From NCBI GenBank assembly GCA_002292955.1, contig DBCH01000004.1, positions 1-9,178 of the forward strand: a DNA stretch of 9,178 bases. Direction: 5' to 3'. This DNA comes from Microbacteriaceae bacterium UBA963 (GTDB lineage Bacteria; Actinomycetota; Actinomycetes; Actinomycetales; Microbacteriaceae). Numbering within the stretch: position 1 is the stretch's first letter; each line of letters starts with the position of its first letter. Position numbers and translations under genes: made by a program. The notes beneath the pieces are model-generated. The model was not told the origin of the DNA. It was given only the letters and a program-made list of their open reading frames with translations, and did no database searches. Shown piece by piece: positions 1 to 6,859 of this stretch.

Positions 1-1164
1 CACTTCAACGCGCGCGATGTCGTTCACGGCCAGGGGCTGACCAACCACCTGCTCGCCGGATTCGGGATTGACCGTGAAGCGCGTCACGTCGATGTGACAG
101 GGCACCTCCAGCGGGCCGCACACGAGGTTATACGACTGACCCAGCGTGATGCCGTCTGGCGAGAGACAGACCACATCGGCAAGAAAACCTTGGGACACCG
201 AAAGAGTGTCCCACGCACTCGCCTCAACAATGAGGTCACCCCGACTCACGTCAAGCTCGCGATCGAGTTCGATCGACACGGGAGAACCGGCACTCTGCTG
301 GGTTGCCCAGCCCACCTCAACGATGTGGGCCGACTCGCCCGAGGGGAAGACCGTCACCTGCGTGCCGACCTCGGGCGCGCGGCCCGACAGCCGACCGAGG
401 TAGCGACGCGTGAGCTCGATCCGGTTGACGAATTGCACGCTCAGACGAAATGGTGCTGCGTCGAGCGTGACGGTGCGCGACGCGCGCACGTCGACCGACA
501 ATCCTTCGAGAGCGGCGTAGAGCGTGGGCCACTCGCCCGCCGGGAACGCGGAGTCAACCTCGATCACGTTGGCGCCGGTGCGACCGCTGAGCGCCACAAC
601 GGTCACGGTCGCGCTGGCATCCTCGGCAACGTTGTGATGGCTCATTGCCGCGAAACGCTCGGTGAACTCAGCCGTGAGTCGACTCACTTCCTCGGCAACA
701 TTGTCCACGGCGTCGAGTTTGTTGAGTGCCACCACGATGTGCCGAACGCCCATGAGTTGGGCAATCAGGGCGTGCCGCAACGATTGATCCCGAATGCCGC
801 GGGTCGAATCAATCACGAGCACGGCGATGTCTGCCGAGGCGGCCGCCACGGCCATATTGCGCGTGTACTGGGCGTGGCCGGGGGAGTCGAGCAGCATGAG
901 GCGCTGACCCGAGTCGAGCGTGAGAGTGCGGTGGGCGACATCGATGGTGATGCCCTGTTCGCGCTCAGATTCGAGGCCGTCAACAAACAGGCTGTAGTCG
1001 AGCTCGCCATTGATCGGATCGTGAGAGGTTACGTAATCAATCTCGTCGAGCGTGGCGGTATCAGTGCGAAAAAGAAGGTGTCCGAGAAGGGTGCTCTTGC
1101 CGTCGTCAACAGCGCCGCAAAAGACCACCCGAACAATCGGGTCGACATCGGTGGGGTTCGTCAT
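1..1164 (-). CDS. cysN: Sulfate adenylyltransferase subunit 1 (GTPase subunit), 3'-truncated by window edge
   Basis: CysN is the regulatory GTPase of the heterodimeric ATP sulfurylase. With CysD it forms APS from sulfate and ATP in the cytoplasm and couples this to GTP hydrolysis. The 388 codons present are open to the window edge. The P-loop GAVDDGKST is at residues 17-25, preceded by the usual FC; switch I GITIDVA is near 71-77, switch II DSPGH at 93-97 followed by AQYTRNM, and the guanine-specifying NKLD at 148-151. An EF-Tu-like beta-barrel follows, with VQFVNR at 243-248, and part of a third domain. The ATG shares its A with the TAA of cysD (TAATG), and AAGGAGG lies 10 bases upstream inside cysD (1175-1181), so translation is probably coupled. 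Family members are about 415-475 residues, so the C-terminus is missing; a CysC (APS kinase) fusion, as in some actinobacteria, cannot be judged. The identification is secure. Confidence 0.97.
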   Translation of the reverse strand, partial: MTNPTDVDPIVRVVFCGAVDDGKSTLLGHLLFRTDTATLDEIDYVTSHDPINGELDYSLFVDGLESEREQGITIDVAHRTLTLDSGQRLMLLDSPGHAQYTRNMAVAAASADIAVLVIDSTRGIRDQSLRHALIAQLMGVRHIVVALNKLDAVDNVAEEVSRLTAEFTERFAAMSHHNVAEDASATVTVVALSGRTGANVIEVDSAFPAGEWPTLYAALEGLSVDVRASRTVTLDAAPFRLSVQFVNRIELTRRYLGRLSGRAPEVGTQVTVFPSGESAHIVEVGWATQQSAGSPVSIELDRELDVSRGDLIVEASAWDTLSVSQGFLADVVCLSPDGITLGQSYNLVCGPLEVPCHIDVTRFTVNPESGEQVVGQPLAVNDIARVEV

Positions 1165-2078
1165 TAGAAGTACCCCTCCTTCTTCTTGGCCTCCATCGAC
1201 GCGCTGCCGCGACCGTCGATGAGACGACCGGCGCGTTCCGAAGTTCGGGAGGCCTCGAGCTCGGCGATGATGTCGTCGATCGAGGCTGCGGGGGATTCCT
1301 CGGCTGCCGACAGGGGGTAGCAGCCCAACGTGCGAAAGCGCACGGTGCGGGTGGTCACCACGTCGTCGGGACTGAGTTCGAAGCGATCGTCGTCAACGAC
1401 GATGATCTTGTCTCCGCGCAGCACAGTGGGACGCGGAGCCGAGAAATAGAGGGGCACGACCTCGAGTTCTTCGCGCCGGATGTAGCGCCAGACATCGAGC
1501 TCGGTCCAGTTGGAGAGCGGAAACGCACGCATGGTCTGTCCGGGTTGGAGGGTCAGGTTGGGGCTCGTCCAAAACTCGGGGCGCTGGGCCTTCGGGTTCC
1601 ACTGGTGACCGGCCTCGCGCAGTGAGAACATGCGTTCTTTGGCGCGCGAGCGTTCCTCGTCTCTCCGCGCTCCGCCAATGGCCACGTCGAAACCGCCGTC
1701 AGTCAGCGCGGCGCGCAGGGTCTCCGTCTTCATCACCCTCGTGTATTCGTCGGCGGTGCGGGTAAAGGGAGTGATGTTGTCGGCCGCCCCCGCAGGATTG
1801 GTGCGCACCTGGATGGGCACATCCCACTCCGCACTCAGTCGATTGCGAAAGGCAATCATCTCGCCGAACTTCCACGTGGTGTCGACGTGCAGAACGGTAA
1901 ACGGCAGTGGGCCTGGCGCAAAGGCTTTGCGCGCGAGGTGCAGCAGAGCCGTGGAGTCTTTACCAATGGAATACAGCAGCACGGGCCGGGAGAAAGCCCC
2001 CGCGCACTCGCGCAGCGCCCAGATGGCTTCGGATTCGAGTTCGTTGAGGATTTCGTCGTGGGGCGAAACGCTAGTCAC
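1164..2078 (-). CDS. cysD: Sulfate adenylyltransferase subunit 2 (catalytic subunit)
   Basis: CysD is the catalytic ATP-pyrophosphatase-fold subunit that adenylates sulfate to APS; it works with CysN. The PP-loop SIGKDS is at residues 37-42, followed by the family signatures HLARKAF, LHVDTTWKF, the GGARRDEERSRAKERMFSLR block and FPLSNWTELDVWRYI. The tail RFRTLGCYPL and the SMEAKKKEGYF ending are also family-typical. I chose the GTG at 2078, giving 304 residues, close to the 302 of E. coli CysD. The frame stays open to an ATG at 2120, but that adds 14 residues (Arg/Thr-rich, unlike the family) and would overlap the upstream gene by 50 bases. The GTG sits in the sequence GTGACTAG, overlapping the end of the upstream small gene by 8 bases. 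The Shine-Dalgarno is weak (GAGGG, 11 bases upstream), so coupling to that gene is likely. The function is secure; the start is probable. Confidence 0.96.
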   Translation of the reverse strand: MTSVSPHDEILNELESEAIWALRECAGAFSRPVLLYSIGKDSTALLHLARKAFAPGPLPFTVLHVDTTWKFGEMIAFRNRLSAEWDVPIQVRTNPAGAADNITPFTRTADEYTRVMKTETLRAALTDGGFDVAIGGARRDEERSRAKERMFSLREAGHQWNPKAQRPEFWTSPNLTLQPGQTMRAFPLSNWTELDVWRYIRREELEVVPLYFSAPRPTVLRGDKIIVVDDDRFELSPDDVVTTRTVRFRTLGCYPLSAAEESPAASIDDIIAELEASRTSERAGRLIDGRGSASMEAKKKEGYF

Positions 2079-2286
2079 CGTAGTCGTAGCCCTCGAGCTC
2101 GGCCTGTTCGCGCGCCTCACGGGCCTCGTCGCGCACTGCGAGAACTGCCAGTGTCACGGAGATTCCCCAGCCCAGCCACACGAGGGCGAGCCGCCAATCG
2201 CGCGGACCACGAGCCGTCTGACGTGCGGCAGAGATGCCACCAAACAGTGCACCCAGCACTCCGCCGTTAAACAAGAACCTACGCAT
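2071..2286 (-). CDS. Small two-helix membrane protein of unknown function, upstream of cysD
   Basis: I do not recognise this 71-residue protein. It has a hydrophobic Gly-rich segment at about residues 4-21, a short positively charged loop (RQTARGPRD, 22-30), and a second hydrophobic segment at about 32-51 (WLGWGISVTLAVLAV). A very acidic, charged tail with repeated Glu/Ala/Arg and YDYGD follows. This suggests a helical hairpin in the membrane with both ends in the cytoplasm. The ATG at 2286 is preferred because GGAGG (2293-2297) lies 6 bases upstream; the alternative GTG at 2292 abuts that site. It overlaps cysD by 8 bases and lies 49 bases after the isomerase-like gene, so it appears to be part of the same minus-strand operon. 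A role in sulfate metabolism is suggested only by position. It is likely a real gene because of the strong Shine-Dalgarno and the tight junction. Confidence 0.8.
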   Translation of the reverse strand: MRRFLFNGGVLGALFGGISAARQTARGPRDWRLALVWLGWGISVTLAVLAVRDEAREAREQAELEGYDYGD

Positions 2287-2291
2287 AGTCA

Positions 2292-2297
2292 CCCTCC
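2292..2297 (-). promoter_or_regulatory. Shine-Dalgarno site of the small membrane-protein gene
   Basis: On the minus strand GGAGGG lies 6-7 bases before the ATG at 2286 and decides this start over the in-frame GTG at 2292, which begins immediately after GGAGG. Confidence 0.75.
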
Positions 2298-2335
2298 GTC
2301 CTCACTGACAGGCTACCGGGTCATGCCGGAAGGCA

Positions 2336-3175
2336 CTACGCGATAGGCGTGAGCTCGCCAACGAGCGGTGACGCTGTGGATCCAGCGGAACCGGTGTGCT
2401 CGCGCGCAAAGTCGAGGGTGCGCACCAACAGTTCGAGACGCTCGGCCTCCGACTTGGCCTTGCGGGTGTTGACCTCGGCCACAATGTGGCCGTCCCAGTT
2501 GGTAGCGGCCAGGTGGCGCAGAACCTCGGCCACAGGCTGGCGACCCTCGCCGGGCAGCAGGTGCTCGTCGAAGATGCGGTTGTCGTCGGCAGCCGCGGCA
2601 CCGTCACACAGGTGCACGTGACGCAGGCGCTCGCCGTAGGCGTGCGTGAGCTCGAGGGCGTCGTGGCCCGAGAGCGCAGCGTGTGAAAAGTCGAGGGTGA
2701 CCGCATCGCAGTCAAAGTGGCGCGGATCCGGCCCGGGCGCGTAAGCCTGCATGGAGGTGTTGCCCACCTTCCACGGGAACATGTTCTCAACGGCAATGTG
2801 AACGCCCGTGTTGTTGCCCGTTTGGCGCACGATGTCGAGGAAGCGCTCGGCATACGTGTTCTGCCAGCGGAACGGCGGGTGCACCACAACGGAAGTGGCG
2901 CCTACCTCGGCAGCCAGTTCGGCGGCCTTCTCCAGCTTGATCTGTGGGTCGCGACCCCACACGAAGTGGGTGAGCAACAGGACGGGAGCGTGAATGGAGA
3001 GCACCGGCATCTGGTGCGAATCCATCATGCGGCGCAGGCCGTCGGCGGTTTGCGTGGCGGGGTCACGGGTGACCATGACCTCAACGCCGTCGTAGCCGGC
3101 AAGCGAGGCGAAGCGAAAACCTTCGTCGGCGGAAAGGGGGTAGACACACGAGGTGCTCATGCCGATTTTCATCAT
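2336..3175 (-). CDS. Xylose-isomerase-like TIM-barrel protein (sugar phosphate isomerase/epimerase family)
   Basis: The 279-residue protein has the pattern of the AP-endonuclease-2/xylose-isomerase-like TIM barrel superfamily. It opens with KIGMSTSCVYPL (3-14) and YDGVEVMV (28-35). Candidate metal ligands sit at strand ends: SIHAP (His62), VVVHPPFRWQ (His99), VAVENMFP (Glu130), TLDFSHA (Asp162, His165), HVHLCDG (His188, Asp191) and IVAEVNT (Glu234). EHLLPGEG (204-211) is typical of the loop after strand 6. It resembles, from memory, an uncharacterised actinobacterial family that includes Mycobacterium Rv0498; the substrate is unknown. The start is the first of two adjacent ATGs (3175 or 3172); neither has a Shine-Dalgarno. 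It is the first gene of the apparent minus-strand unit leading into cysDN, with no strong terminator before the next gene. The fold assignment is confident; the reaction is not assignable. Confidence 0.9.
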   Translation of the reverse strand: MMKIGMSTSCVYPLSADEGFRFASLAGYDGVEVMVTRDPATQTADGLRRMMDSHQMPVLSIHAPVLLLTHFVWGRDPQIKLEKAAELAAEVGATSVVVHPPFRWQNTYAERFLDIVRQTGNNTGVHIAVENMFPWKVGNTSMQAYAPGPDPRHFDCDAVTLDFSHAALSGHDALELTHAYGERLRHVHLCDGAAAADDNRIFDEHLLPGEGRQPVAEVLRHLAATNWDGHIVAEVNTRKAKSEAERLELLVRTLDFAREHTGSAGSTASPLVGELTPIA

Positions 3176-3315
3176 TATGTGTCCACGCTACCGGTCAAAC
3201 ATATGAGCAGGCTGGACGTTTGCCCCGCGTCGCAGAAGAGTTGGGGCAAAAGTTACCTGGCGTTCATGAAGCCTCCCAGAGTCGCGCCATTTCCGAGCGG
3301 TTATAGACTCAACTC
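3176..3315. promoter_or_regulatory. Divergent promoter region between the isomerase-like gene and ilvD
   Basis: These 140 bases separate the two divergent transcription units and must hold both promoters. Toward ilvD there is a -10-like TAGACT near the ATG (separate entry). Toward the minus strand two TANNNT candidates are visible. TAGCGT (3190 to 3185) would start a transcript only about 3 bases before the ATG. TATGTT (3203 to 3198) would give a leader of about 15 bases. Neither strand has a convincing -35. I see no leader peptide, attenuator, T-box or other riboswitch fold, which the short leaders leave little room for, and no clear operator palindrome. Confidence 0.6.
3304..3309 (+). promoter_or_regulatory. 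Candidate -10 element for a leaderless ilvD mRNA
   Basis: TAGACT matches the actinobacterial TANNNT -10 pattern and overlaps TATAGA (3302-3307). Its last T is followed by 6 bases and then the A of the ilvD ATG, so a normal -10 to start distance places +1 on that A. No Shine-Dalgarno sequence lies in the 20 bases before the ATG, consistent with leaderless translation. The -35 position (about 3281-3286) is poor, so this is a sequence-based prediction only. Confidence 0.5.
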
Positions 3316-5010
3316 ATGGCAAAAATCGACATGAAGCCCCGTAGCCGCGACGTCACTGACGGCATTGAGAAGGCCGCCTCGCGCGGCATGCTTCGTGCAG
3401 TGGGTATGGGCGACGAAGACTGGGTGAAGCCCCAAATCGGCATCGCCAGCTCATGGAACGAGATCACGCCGTGCAACCTGAGCCTCGATCGGCTGGCCCA
3501 GGCCAGCAAGGAGGGCGTGCACGCCGGTGGCGGCTATCCGCTGCAGTTCGGCACCGTTTCGGTTTCCGACGGCATCGCGATGGGCCACGAGGGAATGCAC
3601 TTTTCGCTCGTGTCGCGCGAGGTGATTGCCGACTCGGTTGAGGTGGTGATGCAGGCCGAGCGCTTGGATGGCTCCATTCTTCTCGCCGGGTGCGACAAGT
3701 CCCTGCCCGGCATGCTGATGGCCGCGGCCCGGCTCGACCTGGCATCCGTTTTCTTGTACGCCGGTTCAATTGCGCCCGGCTGGGTGCGCCTGTCCGACGG
3801 CACCGAGAAGAACGTCACCATTATTGACGCGTTCGAAGCCATTGGCGCCTGCAAGGCCGGCAAGATGAGCGAGGAAGACCTCGACCGCATCGAGCGCGCC
3901 ATTTGCCCCGGCGAGGGTGCCTGTGGCGGTATGTACACCGCCAACACCATGGCGTCGATTGCTGAAGCGCTGGGTATGAGCCTGCCCGGTTCGGCCGCCC
4001 CGCCCAGTGCCGACCGTCGCCGCGACTACTTTGCCCACCGCTCGGGCGAAGCCGTGGTCAACCTCATTCGCCTCGGCATCACCGCGCGCGACATTCTCAC
4101 CAAGAAGGCGTTCGAAAACGCCATCGCCGTGCTCATGGCTTTCGGCGGTTCCACCAACGCCGTTTTGCACCTTCTGGCCATCGCGCACGAGGCCGAAGTC
4201 GAGCTCTCGCTCGATGACTTCAACCGGATCAACGACAAGGTTCCCCACATTGCGGACCTCAAGCCGTTCGGCAAGTACGTGATGAACGACGTGGACCGCG
4301 TGGGTGGCGTGCCCGTGGTGATGAAGGCCCTGCTCGATGCTGGCCTGCTGCACGGTGACGCGCTCACGGTGACCGGCAAGACGCTGGCCGAGAACCTGGC
4401 CGAGATGAACATCATGCCGGTCGACGGTGAGGTTATTCGCACGCTCGACAACCCGATGCACCACAACGGCGGTATCACCATCCTGCGCGGAACCCTGGCC
4501 CCCGAGGGCGCAGTGGTGAAGACCGCTGGATTCGACCTCGACGTGTTTGAGGGCCCGGCCCGTGTGTTCGAACGCGAGCGCGCCGCGATGGACGCCCTCA
4601 CCGAGGGAAAGATTTTGCCGGGAGACGCCATTGTTATTCGCTATGAGGGACCAAAGGGCGGACCGGGAATGCGCGAGATGCTCGCCATCACGGCTGCCAT
4701 CAAGGGTGCGGGCTTGGGTAAAGATGTCCTATTGTTAACGGACGGTCGATTCTCAGGCGGCACAACCGGACTGTGTATTGGCCATTTAGCTCCAGAAGCT
4801 GTTGATGGTGGCCCCATCGCACTTCTGCGCGATGGTGATCTCATACGGGTCGATATCGCGACTCGGACTCTCGACTTACTGGTTGACGAAGAAGAGCTCG
4901 CAAGCCGCCGACAAAGCTGGCAACCGCTCCCACCGCGCTACACACGTGGCGTATTGGCGAAGTACTCCAAATTGGTGCACTCTGCCTCGGTCGGCGCGAT
5001 TACCGGGTAA
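3316..5010 (+). CDS. ilvD: Dihydroxy-acid dehydratase
   Basis: IlvD dehydrates 2,3-dihydroxy-isovalerate and 2,3-dihydroxy-3-methylvalerate to the keto acid precursors of valine and isoleucine; it is a cytoplasmic iron-sulfur enzyme of the IlvD/Edd family. The 564 residues match the usual length. The three cluster cysteines are in TPCNLSLD (Cys53), AGCDKSLPGM (Cys126) and GEGACGGMYTANTMA (Cys203), consistent with a [2Fe-2S] type. The C-terminal GRFSGGTTGLCIGH carries the conserved Ser480 assigned as catalytic base in this family, and PPRYTRGVLAKYSKLV ends the protein normally. The ATG at 3316 has no Shine-Dalgarno and probably starts a leaderless mRNA. From about codon 467 onward the codon choice changes sharply (CTA, TTG, TTA, ATA), although the protein stays canonical. 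It is first in an ilvD-ilvB-ilvN-ilvC unit, with 49 bases to ilvB. Confidence 0.98.
   Translation: MAKIDMKPRSRDVTDGIEKAASRGMLRAVGMGDEDWVKPQIGIASSWNEITPCNLSLDRLAQASKEGVHAGGGYPLQFGTVSVSDGIAMGHEGMHFSLVSREVIADSVEVVMQAERLDGSILLAGCDKSLPGMLMAAARLDLASVFLYAGSIAPGWVRLSDGTEKNVTIIDAFEAIGACKAGKMSEEDLDRIERAICPGEGACGGMYTANTMASIAEALGMSLPGSAAPPSADRRRDYFAHRSGEAVVNLIRLGITARDILTKKAFENAIAVLMAFGGSTNAVLHLLAIAHEAEVELSLDDFNRINDKVPHIADLKPFGKYVMNDVDRVGGVPVVMKALLDAGLLHGDALTVTGKTLAENLAEMNIMPVDGEVIRTLDNPMHHNGGITILRGTLAPEGAVVKTAGFDLDVFEGPARVFERERAAMDALTEGKILPGDAIVIRYEGPKGGPGMREMLAITAAIKGAGLGKDVLLLTDGRFSGGTTGLCIGHLAPEAVDGGPIALLRDGDLIRVDIATRTLDLLVDEEELASRRQSWQPLPPRYTRGVLAKYSKLVHSASVGAITG
4715..5010 (+). other. Segment of ilvD with atypical codon use (possible recombinant tract)
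   Basis: Within ilvD the last ~98 codons use three TTA, one CTA, three further TTG and one ATA codon, including the run CTA TTG TTA at residues 472-474. I see no in-frame TTA, CTA or ATA in the first ~465 codons. Hand counts give about 55-58% G+C in the 60-base lines from 4681 to 4980, against 65-68% in lines starting at 4021, 4321 and 4501. The protein motifs are intact. The left boundary is approximate, and the right boundary lies somewhere between the stop and ilvB. Confidence 0.6.
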
Positions 5011-5044
5011 CGACGCCCGTTCCTCTTATTTCACCTTTCGACGC

Positions 5045-5050
5045 AAAGGA
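5045..5050 (+). promoter_or_regulatory. Shine-Dalgarno site of ilvB
   Basis: AAAGGA lies 9 bases before the ATG at 5060. It supports this start, although the frame stays open a further 86 codons upstream across the end of ilvD. Confidence 0.7.
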
Positions 5051-5059
5051 CGCTTACTC

Positions 5060-6847
5060 ATGTCTGCCGACACAATCTCCGCTACCAAGACAACCAAGGC
5101 TCAGTCAATGATTGGCGCCGAGGGTGTTGTGCGCAGCCTCGAGATGCTGGGAATTACCGACGTGTTTGGTTTGCCCGGTGGCGCCATCCTGCCTGTTTAC
5201 GACCCGCTGATGGACTCTTCCAAGATTCGCCATATCCTGGTTCGCCACGAACAGGGTGCTGGCCACGCTGCCGAGGGCTACGCCTCCTCGTCGGGCAAGC
5301 TCGGCGTGTGCATCGCCACGTCTGGTCCCGGTGCCACAAACCTCGTCACGGCAATTGCCGATGCCTACATGGACTCGGTGCCGCTTCTTGCCATCACAGG
5401 TCAGGTGTTCAGCCACCTCATGGGAACCGACGCTTTTCAAGAAGCCGACATCGTGGGCATTACCATGCCGATTACCAAGCACTCATTTTTGGTCACCAAG
5501 GCCGAAGACATTCCGGGCACTCTGGCTGCGGCCTATGAGATCGCAACGACGGGTCGCCCCGGGCCTGTTCTCGTGGACATCACCAAGGATGCCCAACAGC
5601 AGGATTTCGACTTCAGCTGGCCCCCCACCTACGAACTTCCCGGCTACCACCCGGTGACCAAGGCACACGGCAAGCAGATTCAGGCAGCGGCCGAGCTCAT
5701 GGCGCAGTCCAAAAAGCCTGTGTTTTATGTGGGTGGCGGAAACGTGCGCGCGGGCTCAGCGGCAGAACTGCTTAAACTTGTCGAGCTCGTGGGCGCTCCC
5801 GTGGTGACTACGCTCATGGCGCGCGGCGCATTCCCCGACTCGCACGAGCAGAACCTGGGCATGCCCGGCATGCACGGCACAGTTCCTGCGGTGCTGGCGT
5901 TGCAGGAAGCCGACCTGCTCATCACTCTGGGCGCGCGCTTCGACGATCGAGTGACCGGCAAGGCGGCGCTCTTTGCTATGAACGCCAAGGTGATTCACGT
6001 CGACATCGACCCGGCCGAGATCGGCAAGATTCGTCAAGCCGAGGTGCCCATCGTGGGCGACCTCAAAGACGTGATGGTTGACCTTGCCGAGGCTTACACC
6101 AAAGAGATGGGCAAGAAGAAACTCGACATCGCCGAATGGTGGGAGCGGCTCAACTCGCTGCGCACAGAGTTCCCCCTGGGCTACAGCGAGCCCGATGATG
6201 GTCTGTTGTCTCCCCAATATGTGATTCAGCGCGTGGGTGAAATCAGCGGCCCCGAGGCGATCTACGCGGCCGGTGTGGGTCAGCACCAGATGTGGGCTGC
6301 CCAGTTCATCAAGTACGAACGCCCCAACGCGTGGCTCAACTCGGGTGGTGCCGGAACCATGGGTTACGCGGTTCCCGCTGCCATGGGTGCCAAGGTTGCC
6401 CAGCCAGACCGCGTGGTGTGGGCCATCGACGGCGACGGCTGTTTCCAGATGACCAACCAAGAGTTGGCCACCTGCACCCTCAACAACATCCCCATCAAGG
6501 TGGCGGTCATCAACAACTCGTCGCTCGGCATGGTGCGTCAGTGGCAGACGCTGTTCTACGCGGGTCGCTACTCGCACACCGACCTCAACACGGGTCACGA
6601 CACGGTGCACGTTCCCGATTTCGTGAAGCTGGCCGACGCCTACGGTGCGCTGGGCATCCGCGTCACCAAGAAAGAAGAGGTGGACGACGCCATCAAGCTG
6701 GCGCTGGCCACCAATGACCGACCCGTGGTGATTGACTTTGTGGTGAGCGCCGACGCCATGGTGTGGCCCATGGTCCCGCAGGGTGTGAGCAACAGCGGAG
6801 TGCAGTATGCCCGCGATCACGCACCGTCGTGGGACAACGAGGAATAG
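5060..6847 (+). CDS. ilvB: Acetohydroxyacid (acetolactate) synthase large, catalytic subunit
   Basis: IlvB is the ThDP- and FAD-dependent catalytic subunit that condenses two pyruvates to acetolactate, or pyruvate with 2-ketobutyrate to acetohydroxybutyrate; it is the committed step of branched-chain amino acid synthesis. The 595 residues show the three ThDP-enzyme domains: an N-terminal domain to about 190 with FGLPGGAILP (36-45) and the ThDP-activating Glu64 in RHEQGAGHAAEGYAS; a central FAD domain with LGARFDDRVTGK; and a C-terminal ThDP domain with IDGDGCFQMTNQELAT (Asp459) and INNSSLGMVRQWQ (Asn485/486), the Mg-diphosphate site. The MVWPMVPQG tail carries the conserved Trp of the herbicide-site region. 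I chose ATG 5060 because AAAGGA precedes it; the longer open frame from 4802 is the ilvD shadow. Only 49 bases separate it from ilvD, leaving no room for a leader-peptide attenuator. ilvN follows with 12 bases between. Confidence 0.98.
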   Translation: MSADTISATKTTKAQSMIGAEGVVRSLEMLGITDVFGLPGGAILPVYDPLMDSSKIRHILVRHEQGAGHAAEGYASSSGKLGVCIATSGPGATNLVTAIADAYMDSVPLLAITGQVFSHLMGTDAFQEADIVGITMPITKHSFLVTKAEDIPGTLAAAYEIATTGRPGPVLVDITKDAQQQDFDFSWPPTYELPGYHPVTKAHGKQIQAAAELMAQSKKPVFYVGGGNVRAGSAAELLKLVELVGAPVVTTLMARGAFPDSHEQNLGMPGMHGTVPAVLALQEADLLITLGARFDDRVTGKAALFAMNAKVIHVDIDPAEIGKIRQAEVPIVGDLKDVMVDLAEAYTKEMGKKKLDIAEWWERLNSLRTEFPLGYSEPDDGLLSPQYVIQRVGEISGPEAIYAAGVGQHQMWAAQFIKYERPNAWLNSGGAGTMGYAVPAAMGAKVAQPDRVVWAIDGDGCFQMTNQELATCTLNNIPIKVAVINNSSLGMVRQWQTLFYAGRYSHTDLNTGHDTVHVPDFVKLADAYGALGIRVTKKEEVDDAIKLALATNDRPVVIDFVVSADAMVWPMVPQGVSNSGVQYARDHAPSWDNEE

Positions 6848-6852
6848 GGAGG
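6848..6852 (+). promoter_or_regulatory. Shine-Dalgarno site that selects the second ATG of ilvN
   Basis: GGAGG starts right after the ilvB stop. It is 1 base from the ATG at 6854 but 7 bases from the ATG at 6860, so the second is the likely start. Confidence 0.75.
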
Positions 6853-6859
6853 AATGGCA

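Noticed and set aside
94..1167. Long plus-strand open frame (357 codons)
   Set aside because: It lies antisense to cysN, whose motifs are unmistakable; it is His/Arg/Val-rich, as shadows in high-GC genes usually are.
2079..2120. 14-residue N-terminal extension of CysD
   Set aside because: It would overlap the small membrane gene by 50 bases and adds an Arg/Thr-rich stretch absent from CysD proteins; the GTG at 2078 fits the family length.
2311..2335. Possible terminator after the isomerase-like gene
   Set aside because: Only 4-base stems (TGCC/GGCA and CCGG/CCGG) are present with no T tract, too weak for an intrinsic terminator.
3766..4464. Minus-strand open frame (232 codons) inside ilvD
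   Set aside because: It is antisense to the core of ilvD; the His/Val-rich translation is the complement of ilvD codons.
4802..5059. 86-codon N-terminal extension of ilvB
   Set aside because: It overlaps the end of ilvD in another frame and adds sequence unlike acetolactate synthases; the ATG at 5060 has a Shine-Dalgarno and gives the usual length.
5756..6820. Long minus-strand open frame (354 codons)
   Set aside because: It is antisense to ilvB, with no recognisable domain and a His/Val/Gly-rich shadow composition.
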